DNA of 64,000 nucleotides from Erodium maritimum (lineage: Eukaryota; Streptophyta; Magnoliopsida; Geraniales; Geraniaceae), in the NCBI GenBank assembly GCA_963921825.1, contig OY997596.1, forward strand, positions 61,702,754-61,766,753. Reading direction: 5' to 3'. Below are positions 33,540-45,166 of this stretch, piece after piece. The notes below the pieces were generated by a model, which worked only from the letters and a program-made list of their open reading frames with translations, had not been told where the DNA came from and ran no database searches. The stretch's first letter is position 1. Every line of letters begins with the position of its first letter. The translations under genes and the position numbers were made by a program.

Positions 33540-35545
33540 TGTCTGATTTCCAGCCACGTGAGGCTCACAACAACCATATAAAATTAATTTATGGGTTTAC
33601 TAAGGGACGTATTTTCTTCATTAATAAGGGACTTCAAAGAGTAAGAAGATACTTTAATAATCATGAAACTACGCAGCTTTCTAAAGCCCTAGAAAGCTTT
33701 GACGACCTTCAACAGACTCGACAACCACTCTATGTCGGGCGGCGAGATGAAGGGCATAGGTACGACGTGTTTTTTTCTTCCGACTTCCCCTTCTTTGCAG
33801 TCTCGTGGAAAACTGCAGTCTCCACCGACGTCTCCTCTGATCTCGAGGGGGCGGCGATGGCGAAGCGTAGTCTTGTCTTCTCCGGTAGCAGAGGTACGGG
33901 AGGAAGGAGAACCAAGAGGCATCACTGGTATGTAGAGCAGACGAGGATCGGGCCGCCCTGTTTGAAGCTCGTGTTGCAGGTGGGGGACGGTGGCACCCGG
34001 GAAAGCTTCTAGAAGGGAAGAAGCGTGACGGAGCTGGGCCAGGAGAGAGGTCGTCTCCAGATCGGGCGGCTAGCCGGACGCCGGGAAAGGGGGTCCGGGC
34101 GGTGGGAGGAGGACACAGACCCAATTAGGGTTTGGGATGGGCTGCATGCCATGGGTCTCCAGCATGGGCCAGTGGGATGAGGCTCAGTGGAAGCGGGTCT
34201 GAGGGCCCGAGGGGATCTGGTTCGCAACATGGGGGGCCCAAGGAGGATTTGGGTCGGTTTGGGCCAGTATAGCTCGGACGAGGCATCACACACAACGGTG
34301 AGGGGCTTTATGAAGCACCCTCGCCTCGCGGAATGAGTCCTAAGAGAGGGAAGTCGGTCGGCTGTACCGCCCCTCTGGATGTAAGGTGGCAGCAGTTCCA
34401 CCAAAAGCCGACATGGTGCTTCCCTACCAGCTCGGAGGTCAGCATTCCTGCGTTTAAGAGCCCTACCATTATCAGTCAAGGGAGGACGACGCACGCTGAC
34501 ATCCCGGGGGAGTACCCAGTCCACCACTACAAATATCTACAATTTGCCTGCTTGGCCATTGCCCCTTCATTTGGAACCGTTGAATCGATGTCGTCAGACA
34601 TTGTCGCAGTACTTCCCTCCAGAAAACTATTGAATCCCATAAAGCGCTTTTTAATTTTATGCTTGTGTCATTTCATTTTCGTTGTTGCACTTTCATTTTC
34701 CAGTATTTTGTTTGATGTAATCGTTTTCAATTTATAATAGTACCCCGTTTTGCTAAAAAAGAGAGTAATATACAGTAGCGGTATTTGAGAATAGATGACA
34801 AGGCGAGACATTATCGTGAGTAATATGTTCTAGTGAGTCAGTCTTAAAATACTCGTAGTGCATGAGGAACACAATGGTCCCACGATGAAGACCTTGTCGG
34901 GGCGTCTAGGGGAATATCGGGCATTCAGGGAGAACACCAGGAAGCAGGGATGTTGTGGGTCGAACAGACCCTGCCAGAGCGAGTTGTGTGTCCCCACACA
35001 CACCCTGTTGCTCGGTTGCACTCTTATGGGAGGATGGGTATGCCGAGCAGAGCTATTTCCAATCTCCGAGGCCCAAGTCCTAGGGAGGGGCCGCCTCCAT
35101 CTGGAATCGGAGCCGAGCAGGGCTTGTCCATCCCTTACAAAAGTACATGTGGTAATGATCCGGGTTGAGCGAAAATTGGCGGAGTGCTAGGCCATGACGG
35201 GGGCCACTCCAGAATGGTTAGCAATAACGGGTGATCCCGCTCAATCCCATTACCTCGTCATCCCGAGGGGATCGGATGTCGTGGCAGTTTGGAGCAAGGC
35301 AGCCAGACATACCGACTTCCATGCGACCCTGAGCAAGGATTGCCTCCCCGTGTTGGGAATGCACGGAAGTACGGCCTTCCTTGCCTCAGTCGGATTGATG
35401 TCAATGCACTCATTACATATTAGCATGATTTTTTCACATGGTTTTAGATTATAATCCGGGATTTTATAATGAAATAGATGTTTCAGTGCTCTAGAGTCGT
35501 GAAACATAACTATTTTCCATCTTATAATTGGAATATACATAAGAA
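33540..35545. other. GC-richer degenerate region, probably decayed retroelement sequence
   Basis: Overlapping open frames on both strands between 33540 and 34530, and patchy frames at 34860-35450, come from high GC rather than a clear gene; none shows a domain that I recognise. The tract at 34680-34755 ends in a T-rich stretch and 'gctaaaaaa', which could be a LINE-like tail. Confidence 0.3.
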
Positions 35546-36381
35546 TTAAAAAAAACTAACTAGAGAAAAAAGATGCTCAATAGTAGTGTGCCTAAATAAC
35601 ATTTTGATCATGTAAAAAGAATTTGTAATAGCATAGTGGGGGTTGTCTCGCGTGTCGTGTGGTAGTCTTTTACTTCTGAAACAACAAAGAATGTTATGTC
35701 CCATTGAGGATGACCATAGTAGTATGGCCAAAGGTGATGTGGGATAGTCCTCCAACTCATTGTCCCATATATCGTACAGGGCCTCATATCTATTGACAAG
35801 ACTGTTTAACATCTTCTGCCTAAGTAGAACATCTCTCGAGATCCTACTGGTCTTATGAGCATCAATTAACTAGAAATAAAATGATTCAGCGGTTAGCCAT
35901 GGCAAATCTGAGTGCTTGATGGACTGTTGCGGCATCTTCATGAGCAGCTATGACAGCTTCACTCAAATCATCGAAATCGCTTTCACACGTTCGTTTGGAC
36001 AGTCTGCGCACGCTGATTAAGATTCTCAAGGGCTAACAGCAGAGGGGGCAGCACTCGGGACACCAAAACCATGCCCTGGAAGCTGAACGTGTCTCGGAAA
36101 TAATTCCAGGCGCCCCGAACTCTCTGTTGATCGGGAGGGTAGCGAGGAATCTCTCTGTCTTCTGACCCTGGTCGGTCAAGAAGTGCTAGGCGGAGAGCCT
36201 TTTTCGCTGCCTCCACAACAGGCCCAAGTGGAAAGTCATCGCACACTTTTCCGATGAAGCGGAGGATCACTGCGACAACATGGAGGCGGTCCTTAAGTTC
36301 GTCAACCATGGCAGACAGAAGGTCGATGAGCACCACCAGAGCCTTCATGTCTGGCTCAATGCCGTCATACATGGCCATCAT
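35546..36381 (-). pseudogene. Unrecognised duplicated gene, copy 2
   Basis: Minus-strand reading gives MAMYDGIEPDMKALVVLI, then ILRFIGKVCDDFPLGPVVEA, AKKALRLALLDRPGSEDREI, PPDQQRVRGAWNYFRDTFSF and VLPPLLLALENLNQRAQTVQ. It then runs into a frame break where 'gaggaggtgacgga' of copy 1 is deleted. Its 5' end was cut off by a hAT-like insertion at 36382. Further down, 35690-35815 encodes NRYEALYDIWDNELEDYPTS, and this stretch recurs at 40877-41035. The function is unknown; this copy preserves the middle of the protein best. Confidence 0.5.
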
Positions 36382-36895
36382 TAGGGCCTAAAGCAAGAAT
36401 TGATCGATGTCTTTTTTTCTTTATGAAAGAATATAATAAAAAATAAATAAACATGTTCGTATAGAAATATTATACTAAGTGATATTGAACGAATGAGCTT
36501 AAACATCTACTTATAACACTCAAAATATAAAATGAATGATCAAGATTAATTTCTAACGAGACAGCCTCCATGGATAAGATGTATTGTATACATTTCTATA
36601 CAAAAATCTAGAAGTTTAAGGATTCACATTTATCTATAAACATGATACATTCATGTCAAGTTAAAATATGATAGGTTCAAGATAATCCCAGACAAATTAT
36701 GCTAGCTTATATGTGACATCGTGTATGATTAGTTATTATCATCAACTTCTAGAAATTTTCATACTTCAAATATTTTCTAGACAATTTATAGTTTATATTA
36801 GTAACCTTGATTTTCAATGTTGTCAAATACAACGAGACTCGTGCTTTTAGTCCATGAACTCCATGGAGTATTCTTCAATAAATGATGTTTTTTTA
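36382..36895. mobile_element. hAT-like element, second copy, truncated
   Basis: Starting TTAGGGCCTAAAGCAAGAAT it follows the 30835 element throughout: 'tattatactaa', 'gatattga', 'cataagattaatttctaac', 'gcctccatggataagat', 'catgtcaagtt', 'ttatgctagcttatatgtga', 'catcaacttcta' and 'agtccatgaactccat'. The right terminus is lost before the solo LTR at 37096. The insertion site in the duplicated gene differs from that of copy 1. Confidence 0.7.
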
Positions 36896-37095
36896 GTAAT
36901 CATATTCGTACAAAAACCAGACATTCTAGTATTGTTTTTGTATTTGGTGTTGTTTATGTTTGTGACTCCACTAATGTACCATTTTTGTTGACAAGTACCA
37001 TTTTGAAGAATCAAGATTGAAGAGAAAGGCTTGGATTGAAGAGATAGACTTGTATTGAAGAGATGTAGTTTAGGTTTTTGAATCCATAGGATTGT

Positions 37096-40000
37096 TGTAA
37101 TAACCACTCCCGGTCAACGCCAGTCAAACCTGCGAAAAACGGGAAAATTTAAAAATTTTAAGACTCACACTTAATTGAACCTAAAATGACCCCGAGTGTC
37201 ATACCGGACTTAAGTTGACCCCGTTATTGACCAAAGTGAGTTCCGGGGGACTCAGGGCAATTTTCTGTTCAATTTGGGAAATGTTGACCTTTCGCTGGAA
37301 AAGTCAACCGAGCGACGTTTTGGTCCATTCGAGGACCGTTTTGGATCCAAAAAGCTTATTCGTCGTCGCAACGGTCTTAGTTGAGCCGTTTCCTTGTAGC
37401 CCGTCAAGTTTCGTAATTTCTTGGGAAAAGTGCCCGTTCGGGGCCCGAAACGTCCGATTTTCGCTAATCTGATTGCAAAATATCAAGTAGATATTTTCCA
37501 AAAAGGTGTGGGACCCACCTTGACACGTGTCCAATTTGTGGTGGTGTTAGTTTTGGGGGGGAAAGATGAGGGGACAAGAGGTGGCCGGCCATATAGGGCA
37601 AAAAGGAAAAAAATAGAAATTAGAGTTAGTTGTTTTAGAAAGAGAAAAAAGAGAGAAGAAAGGGAGAGAAGGAGAAGAAGAAGAGAGGGAGTTGGGCTTG
37701 GTTGCCACTATTCACGTCATCCCACCTTTGGATCGTCTCAAGGCAAGGAGCAATCTCGTTCCCCTCGTTCTCCTCTACGGTATACACCGAACCGATTCTT
37801 GTTTTGATTAATTTTGGGAAGTTAGGTTTTTGTAAAACTATTAGTTTAAGATGGTTTTGATGTTGGGGTAATTGTTGGAGACGTTTTAGAGGTGTTTTGA
37901 GGTTTGATTGAACGTTTTCCGGCGACCGAGAGCTCGGGAGGAGCTCCGGCCACCTTAGGGGGTGGCCGAGCCCCACATGAACCCTGGGGCCCACGGCCTA
38001 GCTTGGCCGGGTGGGGCCCACGTGCTCGGGTGATCGGGTTTTGTGTTCGGGTGGTTTAAAACGTTCCCCGGACCATTTATCCATAACCGAATCGAAAATT
38101 GGAATTAAATTGGAAAAGCTGTAATTAACGGGTTTTAGAAACTTGAAACGGTAATTAATTAACTCGGGAGTCGGAATTCGATTCGGTCAAGTACATTGGG
38201 ACCCTTGAATTATTCTAAGACCGTAGAAACGAAAACGGGAATTTTTGGAGCCCCGGAAGGGCATTTATAAAACCCGGGCAGATTCGCCACGTCGGGCGAA
38301 TCGGGCCTTGATGGGTCCCTTATCGACAATGTCGAGTATTTGGGGGAGTTTGGGAGTGATCGACATTGTCGGGGTTAAGTTTGGGCATCAAGTTTAATGA
38401 TTTTCAGTTTATTCCTGCGAGTTGTTAAGTGCCTTTAAAATTGTGTTCTTTTAGATCGTGCCACGGACCGAGGCAAGGGAAAGCTGGGTGAGTGACTGAG
38501 ATCATCACCGGAGCTCGTTGGTTGGCTTTTGGGAGAACACGCACGAGGTAGGGAAAAGTAGCCGGATCTCGGCCCTGATTAGGGAAAGTTAACAGTAGAA
38601 TTGCATGTGACACCGGGGTGTCGTGGGTTGAGTAGGTTTATTTAAATATTAGAAAAGCATGATACGGGAACGTAGCGAATATTAGAAAAGCATGTGACAC
38701 TTAGTAGTGTCGTAGGAGCAGAGAACTTAGCGTTGTTAGAATTACTAGAGGTATATGACCATGCCCGGAGGTTGATTGTGAACTTATCGAGATTAGGAGT
38801 ACTGGAGGCATGTGACCATGTCCGGAGGTTGATTGTGAAACTGTTGATATTAGGACTGTTGGAGGCATTGGTTATGCCAGAGGTTGTTTGTGTAATTGTG
38901 TCTTGGGTGGCCATGAGAGCCCGTGTATTACTGTTGTGTCTTGGGTGGCCATGAGAGCCCGTGTACTAAGGTTGGTGTCTTTGGCTGGCCTGACCGAGTT
39001 AGAGTCTCGGGGGGTTGCGAGCATTTTTTGGCTGGCTTACGAGTTAGAGTCTCGGGAAGTTGCGAGTGTGTATGATTGTTGAGTTTTGGGTGGCCATGAG
39101 TGCCGTGGGGTCGTGGAACCCGTGTCTTTACCTTTGGTGTTTTGGGTGGCCATGAGTGCATGTGGGGTCGTTGAACCCGTGTCTTTACCTTTGGTGTTTT
39201 GGGTGGCCATGAGTGCCCGTGGGGTTGTGAACCCGTGTCTTTACTGTTGGTGGTTTGAGTGGCCGTGAGTGCCCGTGGGGTTGTTGAGCCCGTGAGTTAC
39301 TGTTGGTGTATCTTGGGAGGCCGTGAGTGCCTGTGGGGCTGTTGAGTCCGTGTTTTACCGTTGGTGTGTCTTGGGAGACCGTGAGTGCCTGTGGGGCTGT
39401 TGAGTCCGTGTTTTACCGTTGGTGTGTCTTGGGATGCCGTGAGTGCATGTGGGGTTGTTGAGTCCGAGTTTTACGGTTGGTGTCTTGGTGGCCATGAGTG
39501 CCTGTGAGTGTCGAACTTGTGTGGTTACTGGTTGTTGAACTTGCTTGTGATTGTGATTGTGATTGTGGTTACCTGAGGTTGGGGGCCCGCTTCATGAAAC
39601 GGGGGTCCACGAGCACACGCGTCTGCATGTTCAGACGGGGTAGGGGGCCCGCCCGACAATAAAAGGGTCCTGGCCGCGCGTGTGTGGTTTGGGTTTGTGA
39701 GCATTCTTTGGCTGGCTTACGAGTTAGAGTCTCGGTAAGTTGCAAGCATTCTTCGGCTGGCTTACGAGTTAGAGTCTCGGTAAGTTGCGAGCATTCTTGG
39801 GCTGGCCTGACCGAGTTAGAGTCTCGGGAGGGTGCGAGCGTTCTTGGCACTGAGCAGTTGGCAGCTGGTTTGCGATCCTTTGTGATCTTGTTTGATGTGC
39901 GATCCTTTGTGATCTTGTTTGGTGTTGCGTAGCTTTCTTTCTTTTGAGTCCTTGGAAGAGGTCGTGATCGTTGTGTCGGGTCTACCTTGCGTGTCAGAGT

Positions 40001-40432
40001 GTTGAGTTGGTCAAGGAAGGTAACAGTGGGTGTATGTCCAGTCATAGTACTTGGGTTGAGGACAGTGTTCCCCGGTGTTGACCTTGTTATTGGTGTTACC
40101 GGGTTTGTCTGCTAATTATGCCGTAGTCAGTCTGTTATCCGTGGTGGTGAGCGAACGCTCACCCCTAGCTGCTTTTCCTACAGGTACCGTTCGCAGGCTG
40201 GACTAGGTGAGCTTCTGAAGCTTGAAGAGCTTGAAGCGGGTTTCTGGGCGTTTTGAGTCTAGTGACGTGTACCTCGTTTTTGTCCAATTGTTGGGACTTA
40301 TTTTGAGATGTAAATATTATTTTGTTGAACAGTTGATGTTTTTAAAGTGAATTATAAAACTGGTTTCAAAGGTGGTTATTTTTTTAAAACGTTCGCGTCC
40401 CGAGTTCGATTTACTAAAATTGGGGCGTGACA
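37096..40432 (+). mobile_element. Solo LTR (3,337 bp) of a large LTR retrotransposon
   Basis: The sequence starts TGTAATAACCACTCCCGG and ends TTGGGGCGTGACA, the TG...CA termini of an LTR. A perfect 5-bp target duplication ATTGT lies at 37091-37095 and 40433-40437. No primer-binding site, gag-pol or second LTR is present, so this is most simply an LTR left by LTR-LTR recombination. The size fits the long LTRs of some Ty3/gypsy lineages. Inside are two tandem arrays (38980-39510 and 39700-39845), a CG-rich first third, and near the 3' end a hairpin GGTGAGCG-AA-CGCTCACC at 40146-40163. The retrotransposon lineage is inferred only from size and ends. Confidence 0.85.
38880..39845. repeat. Tandem arrays inside the solo LTR
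   Basis: About eight units of 57-61 bp run from 39085 to 39510, each carrying a variant of 'tgggtggccatgagtgcccgtgggg' and 'gaacccgtgtctttac'. A second unit of about 52 bp ('ggctggcttacgagttagagtctcgg' + 'aagttgcgagcattctt') occurs around 38985-39070 and three more times at 39705-39845. Confidence 0.75.
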
Positions 40433-40876
40433 ATTGTAACTACTGTAATTTTGATGTTTTTGATTTCTCTCTTCGATGAACTTATTGCAAACTATGTAAC
40501 ACTTATTTTATAATGTATTAGTTATAGGCATGTGTTTTTCATCATTAAGGGAGGACCAAAAATTGGCTTCTGACTATTTTTTATCCTCCATTAATGGTTT
40601 TTGGCATGAAAAAAAAAATCTTGTGTTGTTATTTTACAGTTAATTATATGTCCAAAATTTATATTGGGCCTTCTAAAGCACAAATAATAGGCCCGTTGTA
40701 GTGGCCCAATCTTAAAGTGAGTGGTCAGTCCAAACCGACCTGAAACCGAGATGGTTGGAAAATTATAAATTTTTCGGTCGCGGTTCTGGCGGAGGTCCCG
40801 AAATTAGGAATCCGCAAAGTGGCGGTGTGGGGCTCAAAGTGGGCCTCATGGTCGGTTTAACCAACCATGCCCACCC

Positions 40877-41035
40877 CTAACCATAGTAATCTGGCCAAAG
40901 GTGATGTGGGATAGTCCTCCAACCCATTGTCCCATATACCGTTTAGGGCCTCATATCTACTGACAAAACTGTTTACCATCATCTACCTAGGTAGATCATC
41001 TCTCGAGATCCTACTGGTCTTATGAGCATCCCTCT
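40877..41035 (-). repeat. Duplicate of 35710-35870
   Basis: 'ggccaaaggtgatgtgggatagtcctccaac' through 'ctctcgagatcctactggtcttatgagcat' is nearly identical to 35710-35870. The minus strand encodes the same YEAL...IWDN.LEDYPTSPLA stretch. It marks a second break-point of the local duplication, on the far side of the solo LTR. Confidence 0.7.
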
Positions 41036-41039
41036 TCAA

Positions 41040-42300
41040 ATTGTACGTCTGTTAGACCTTCTTTATTGCATGGATTTTCCACCCCTTGACCTTCTTATGG
41101 CCCAATACAAATTATTAAAGGAAGAGGCAGATGTCCCCCACCCCTCTCTCTTGGCCCTCATGATCCATGTTTATCAGTTCATCAAGTTTCGATAGACGGT
41201 GACCTTTTTTCTTTGTCTTTTGAGCCGGGAAGCCCGGTGGTGGTCCTGTTAACCGTGGCATCCTTATCGGGGGTGGCGTTGCCCAGCTCGCAAGGTTCCT
41301 CGGCGGAGCCTCTAGTAGCTGCTACGGTTGTCTTTCATTCGAAGCCTCCCATTTCGTTCACAGTGGGCCCCAGGTGTTTGACCCAGCGGAACTCGCAACG
41401 ACACGTCAAACTTGTTCTCCTTCTGTCCCATTATCGATACACTGGACAAGCAGCCACACACTTCCTGGCCTGCGCAGGCACACCAGAAGCAGAATTCCGA
41501 TCAATACTCGTACTGGAGGCGGATCTAGATATGGTGCGGAATGACCTACGAACGCCAGACTAATGTGACAGTGGATCGGTCTAGCCACGTCCAGATGCAT
41601 CTGTAGCCAGAGGAATTCATCTCACCCCTTACTTTGTATGCAAGGGGATGTGAGGATATTAGATACGAGGGTAGATGCCAGTAGATCACTCACCAGTGCA
41701 TTTATCGTCTCCATTGATACATTGAAAGCTCGAACACCAATATGCATGTGATGGAAACACATGACCTACAACTACATGCGGGGGAGGATGGTTATGAATG
41801 GAATCGGTGACCCATCAAAGGTCTACGATCCCTGATTCCGGATGTTCTCCATGGATTCCTTAGAACAAGAGAAGAATGCGAACCCTTTCTTGATAAGTGG
41901 CTGAACCACCAGGCCGCGTACCATCCCCATCGTCGCAGCCATGATACCGCACATGACCTTGGGATTTTCGGGAAAGGATTTGGCCCGCCAATAGATACCG
42001 GTATCCAGTATCGCTTATCACTAAAACCACCTCGTCTAGAACTACCATTTTATTCCTCTTCGTTTTTAACTCTGTCATAGACTATGCAGCTAAAAGAAAA
42101 TATAAAACAACACCTTGTCATAAAATCATAAAATAAAGATAATAATAGCACCTACATCCAAAATAGAGTACCTAACATATTGTTCTCATTACCCTTAAAA
42201 GTTAAATCAGAACAAAATATTCAACTTGGAACAAGTCACGGTTAAGAAGGGTCGGGCCATAAAAGGGCCATTGGCCCATCAACAAATCAAACGCACCGTT
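41040..42300. other. GC-richer degenerate region, no gene recognised
   Basis: An open frame of 116 codons at 41213-41563 (plus) and one of 72 codons at 41860-42078 (minus) show no domain or splice context that I recognise. The composition resembles 34860-35450. It is probably decayed repeat or gene-fragment sequence belonging to the same duplicated region. Confidence 0.3.
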
Positions 42301-42320
42301 TTGCTTTTCGCCCTTTGGCC
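42240..42320 (+). promoter_or_regulatory. Likely promoter of the Myb/SANT-like gene
   Basis: GGGCCATAAAAGGGCCATTG and GGCCCATC contain several TGGGCC/GGCCCA (site II, TCP-type) motifs, common upstream of constitutively expressed plant genes. A leader exon with CTCTAGGGTTCTAC follows at about 42350-42444 and a leader intron seems to end at TACAG near 43215. Confidence 0.4.
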
Positions 42321-43250
42321 TCTGAAACACACCCGACGACACTGTGAAGGAGATACGTAAAGCTTCGTTGCCGTTGGTCTCTTGCTTTGCTCGCGCTCTC
42401 TAGGGTTCTACATGCTCAATCTCCATCGGAGAAAAGGTGCGAAGGTACATCTGAATTTTCCTTCGATGCTTGATTGGTTGCTGAGAAAATCGTAGGAAAG
42501 GAAATGTTTTTGTTATTCGAACTGTTCGCGGAATTATAGGTTTTGATTTATTCGTTCAAGGATTTTCTCAGACGCAGAGATGACAGTATAAGTGAATATA
42601 GTTATGTATGTGTGTATTATATGCTATTTTATAGGTTTTTTTGGGTATTGTGTGTGTCCAATTTTGATTTGTGCATGTACAGCTGATTGTAATTTGGTGT
42701 AATTTCTGTGAAAAAATATGAAATGGGGATGTTTTAGTTTGTGCTATGGTCATGTTTGTTTGATCAATCTAGAATTGATAACTGGGAAATTATTCAATTT
42801 TGTATCAAGCATTCCATGTTTACCAATCTATTTGGATTTGCTAAAATTCATGCTTATGAAGAAGATTATAGCTTCCCAAGTTCGTGTTCTTTCTTTTTGA
42901 ACGGGAAAAAGACCATTTACTATAGTTCATTAGCCACAAGGTGATTCAAACAGTGATCATAGAGAAAATGTGATTCACATGACTGATTTCTGTTAAGGAT
43001 ATTAGATTTAGGGACGGAAAATAGTTGGGGGATGTCATTTGCAAAAAAATAAAAAACTGTTTACCGATAGTATTTGCAAAACGCGAATAGTTCATTCCAA
43101 GTTTTTGAATATATTATTATGATTTTATGGGTCCAAATTCACTCCTACTCTTTTGCATTTTGTTGCTCATGTAGACAACCTTTTCAAGTTTTGATAAGCA
43201 TTTTGCTTCATACAGTGTATCTAAACCAGAACCGTTTCTCGAAAGTGTAG

Positions 43251-44561
43251 ATGGATGGTCAAACCGAACAGCTCAAGCAGGAACGACTGAGGAGAAGATG
43301 GACGGCGTCCCAAGATAAGATATTTGTTGACTTGGTGGTGGAGCAGATACAACTTGGCAACAGAACAGACAACGTTTTCGACCAAAAGGCATGGAAGCAT
43401 ATTCAAGACGAGTTCAATGCTGTAACGGGTCTCAACTTCAACAAGAAGCAATTGAGGAAGCACTTGGATGTTTTGAGGATACGATATCATAATCTCGTGT
43501 CGGCTTCTGAGCAGCGCGACTTCAACTTGGAACAATCTAGTCACATGTTCATGATGCCCGAGTTTGAACTGTTGGAAGACATCATTCAGGTATTTTATTT
43601 TCGACTTTATGATACAACTTGTTATGATTATTTGTATCAGCTCAATTTGGGAATGATGGATTTAATGAGAACACATAAGCCTGTAAATTTTCCACATACA
43701 CACGACTACCTTTATGAATTTTCACAGTGTCATCGTCGTACAAACTAGATGACTAGCCTTACACTCACAGGTAAGTCATGTGACGAAACAAGCGATTTTT
43801 TTTTTATGGTTTTGGTCCATTTTGTTCGATTGTGACACGTAAAAATGTGTATGTGGAAAATTTTCTATGAGGTCATTTATTTTTGGGCAATTCATTAAGG
43901 TAGATACATGCAATTTACCCTTGGGGTAATCACACAACTATATTTTGCACAAGTTGGAGATTTAAGTACCTTACATGCTCTGTACAAAATTTGCTGATAG
44001 GAGATCCCCAGGCCGGAGAATCTGAAAACCAAGGATTGTCCCATTTACGACCAGCTTTGCACAATATTCACAGAGCCAATTTCGGATGGAAGATATGCTC
44101 AGTCAAGTCATTTTGGAAAACTGGAAACTACAACAACAAGAGTTGAAGGTCCAGGATCGAGGATGTGCCCTGAAACTGCAAGCACAGATCTTGGAACGAC
44201 CAAAAATGTCACAAATGGAAGGAAAAGACGCCAATCTGGCAATTCATCGAGTCCACGCCATTGCACGACAAGCCAGGACAAATTGAGTCAGGCTATGGCA
44301 GAAGCTCTCTCAGAGATGATTTCTGCTTCGAAGTCAAGAGCAAGCGTGTCTGCTACTCAAAGCACAAGCCCGTACTCTATTACTAATTGCATCAAAGCAC
44401 TAGATGAGATTCAAGACATTAGCGATGGAGTCTACTTTGCTGCATTGGATTTATTTGATGACTCTTGCAAGAGAGAAATGTTCTTGTCTCTTAAACATGA
44501 GAATCGCTTAGCATGGTTAGAACACGTATGTAGAAATAGCCATACCGATATAATGGTGTGA
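43251..44561 (+). CDS. Myb/SANT-like DNA-binding domain protein, 299 aa
   Basis: Two coding exons: 43251-43589 (113 codons, donor CAG|GTATTT) and 44001-44561 (acceptor GATAG, phase 0). The N-terminal domain (about residues 12-105) reads RRRWTASQDKIFVDLVVEQI, AWKHIQDEFNAVTGLNFNKK and LRKHLDVLRIRYHNLV. This is the Myb_DNA-bind_3 type, found in L10-interacting MYB-like proteins and in ORF1 of PIF/Harbinger transposons. Exon 2 has a linker with RPENLKTKDCPIYDQLCTIF, a Ser-rich basic stretch (NGRKRRQSGNSSS) and a helical C-terminus (CIKALDEIQDISDGVYFAAL, FLSLKHENRLAWL) typical of the plant gene family rather than a transposon. It is likely a nuclear DNA-binding protein; targets are unknown. The intron holds a family B MITE. 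It faces the XIP gene tail to tail. Confidence 0.87.
43683..43866. mobile_element. MITE family B copy 2, internally deleted
   Basis: GTAAATTTTCCACATAC at the left and its complement GTATGTGGAAAATTTTC at the right, with 'gactacctttatgaattttcac' next to the left end exactly as in the 975-1318 element. It lies in the intron of the Myb/SANT-like gene. Confidence 0.65.
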
Positions 44562-45166
44562 ATTTTACAATTTACACAGTTTGATATTTTTGTTTCTCAT
44601 TGGTCCTTCTCTATACTTGCTCTTAGGTGATTATTTTTATGTGCAAGTCCTCTATTGGTTTTTCTCACTCATGAACCTAATTGACTAATTAATGTTGTTT
44701 TTATTTGATGGTTTATAGCTATGCATATCCATGTTACAAGTGCTTCAAGACTGTCGTGAAGAATAAAATAGAGATTGGGCAGCTCCTGTTTTGGTGCCGC
44801 TACTGGTAAGCAAGGGAAATTAGTTTTACTATCTCGTGCTATTCAAGGTTTGCATTTTACTATCCTGAACTTTTGAATTTGAACTCTCAAATGTGCCGGT
44901 TTACTGCCTTATACTTTGAATGTGTTGCACTGTCGGTTAAGTTATATAGAATCCGTTCAATTTAGAGAATATGAAATGTCGAAATTATGTCTTCCCATGC
45001 TTTGCATTTCATATCCCAAAACTTTAAATTAACGGGTTCTATGCAACTTTGTAGACAGTGCAACAATTTCAAAGTTGAGGGTAGTAAACTAGCGTATTTT
45101 AAGATTGTTGAGGAGCATCATGAAAAGTGTGTATGCATAGTTTCTGATATGTACATTGGCTATATT

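Noticed and set aside
33681-34527. Several overlapping open frames of up to 172 codons on both strands
   Set aside because: High GC leaves all frames open; there is no domain, splice pattern or codon bias favouring one.
38880-39845. CRISPR-like or satellite array
   Set aside because: Repeats are adjacent without unique spacers and are bounded by LTR termini with a target duplication, so the array is part of the LTR.
43251-44561. Myb/SANT-like gene as ORF1 of a Harbinger element
   Set aside because: No terminal repeats or target duplications around it, it has a leader intron and a plant-gene C-terminal region, and the transposase is 9 kb away with its own ends. A distant common origin of the domain remains possible.
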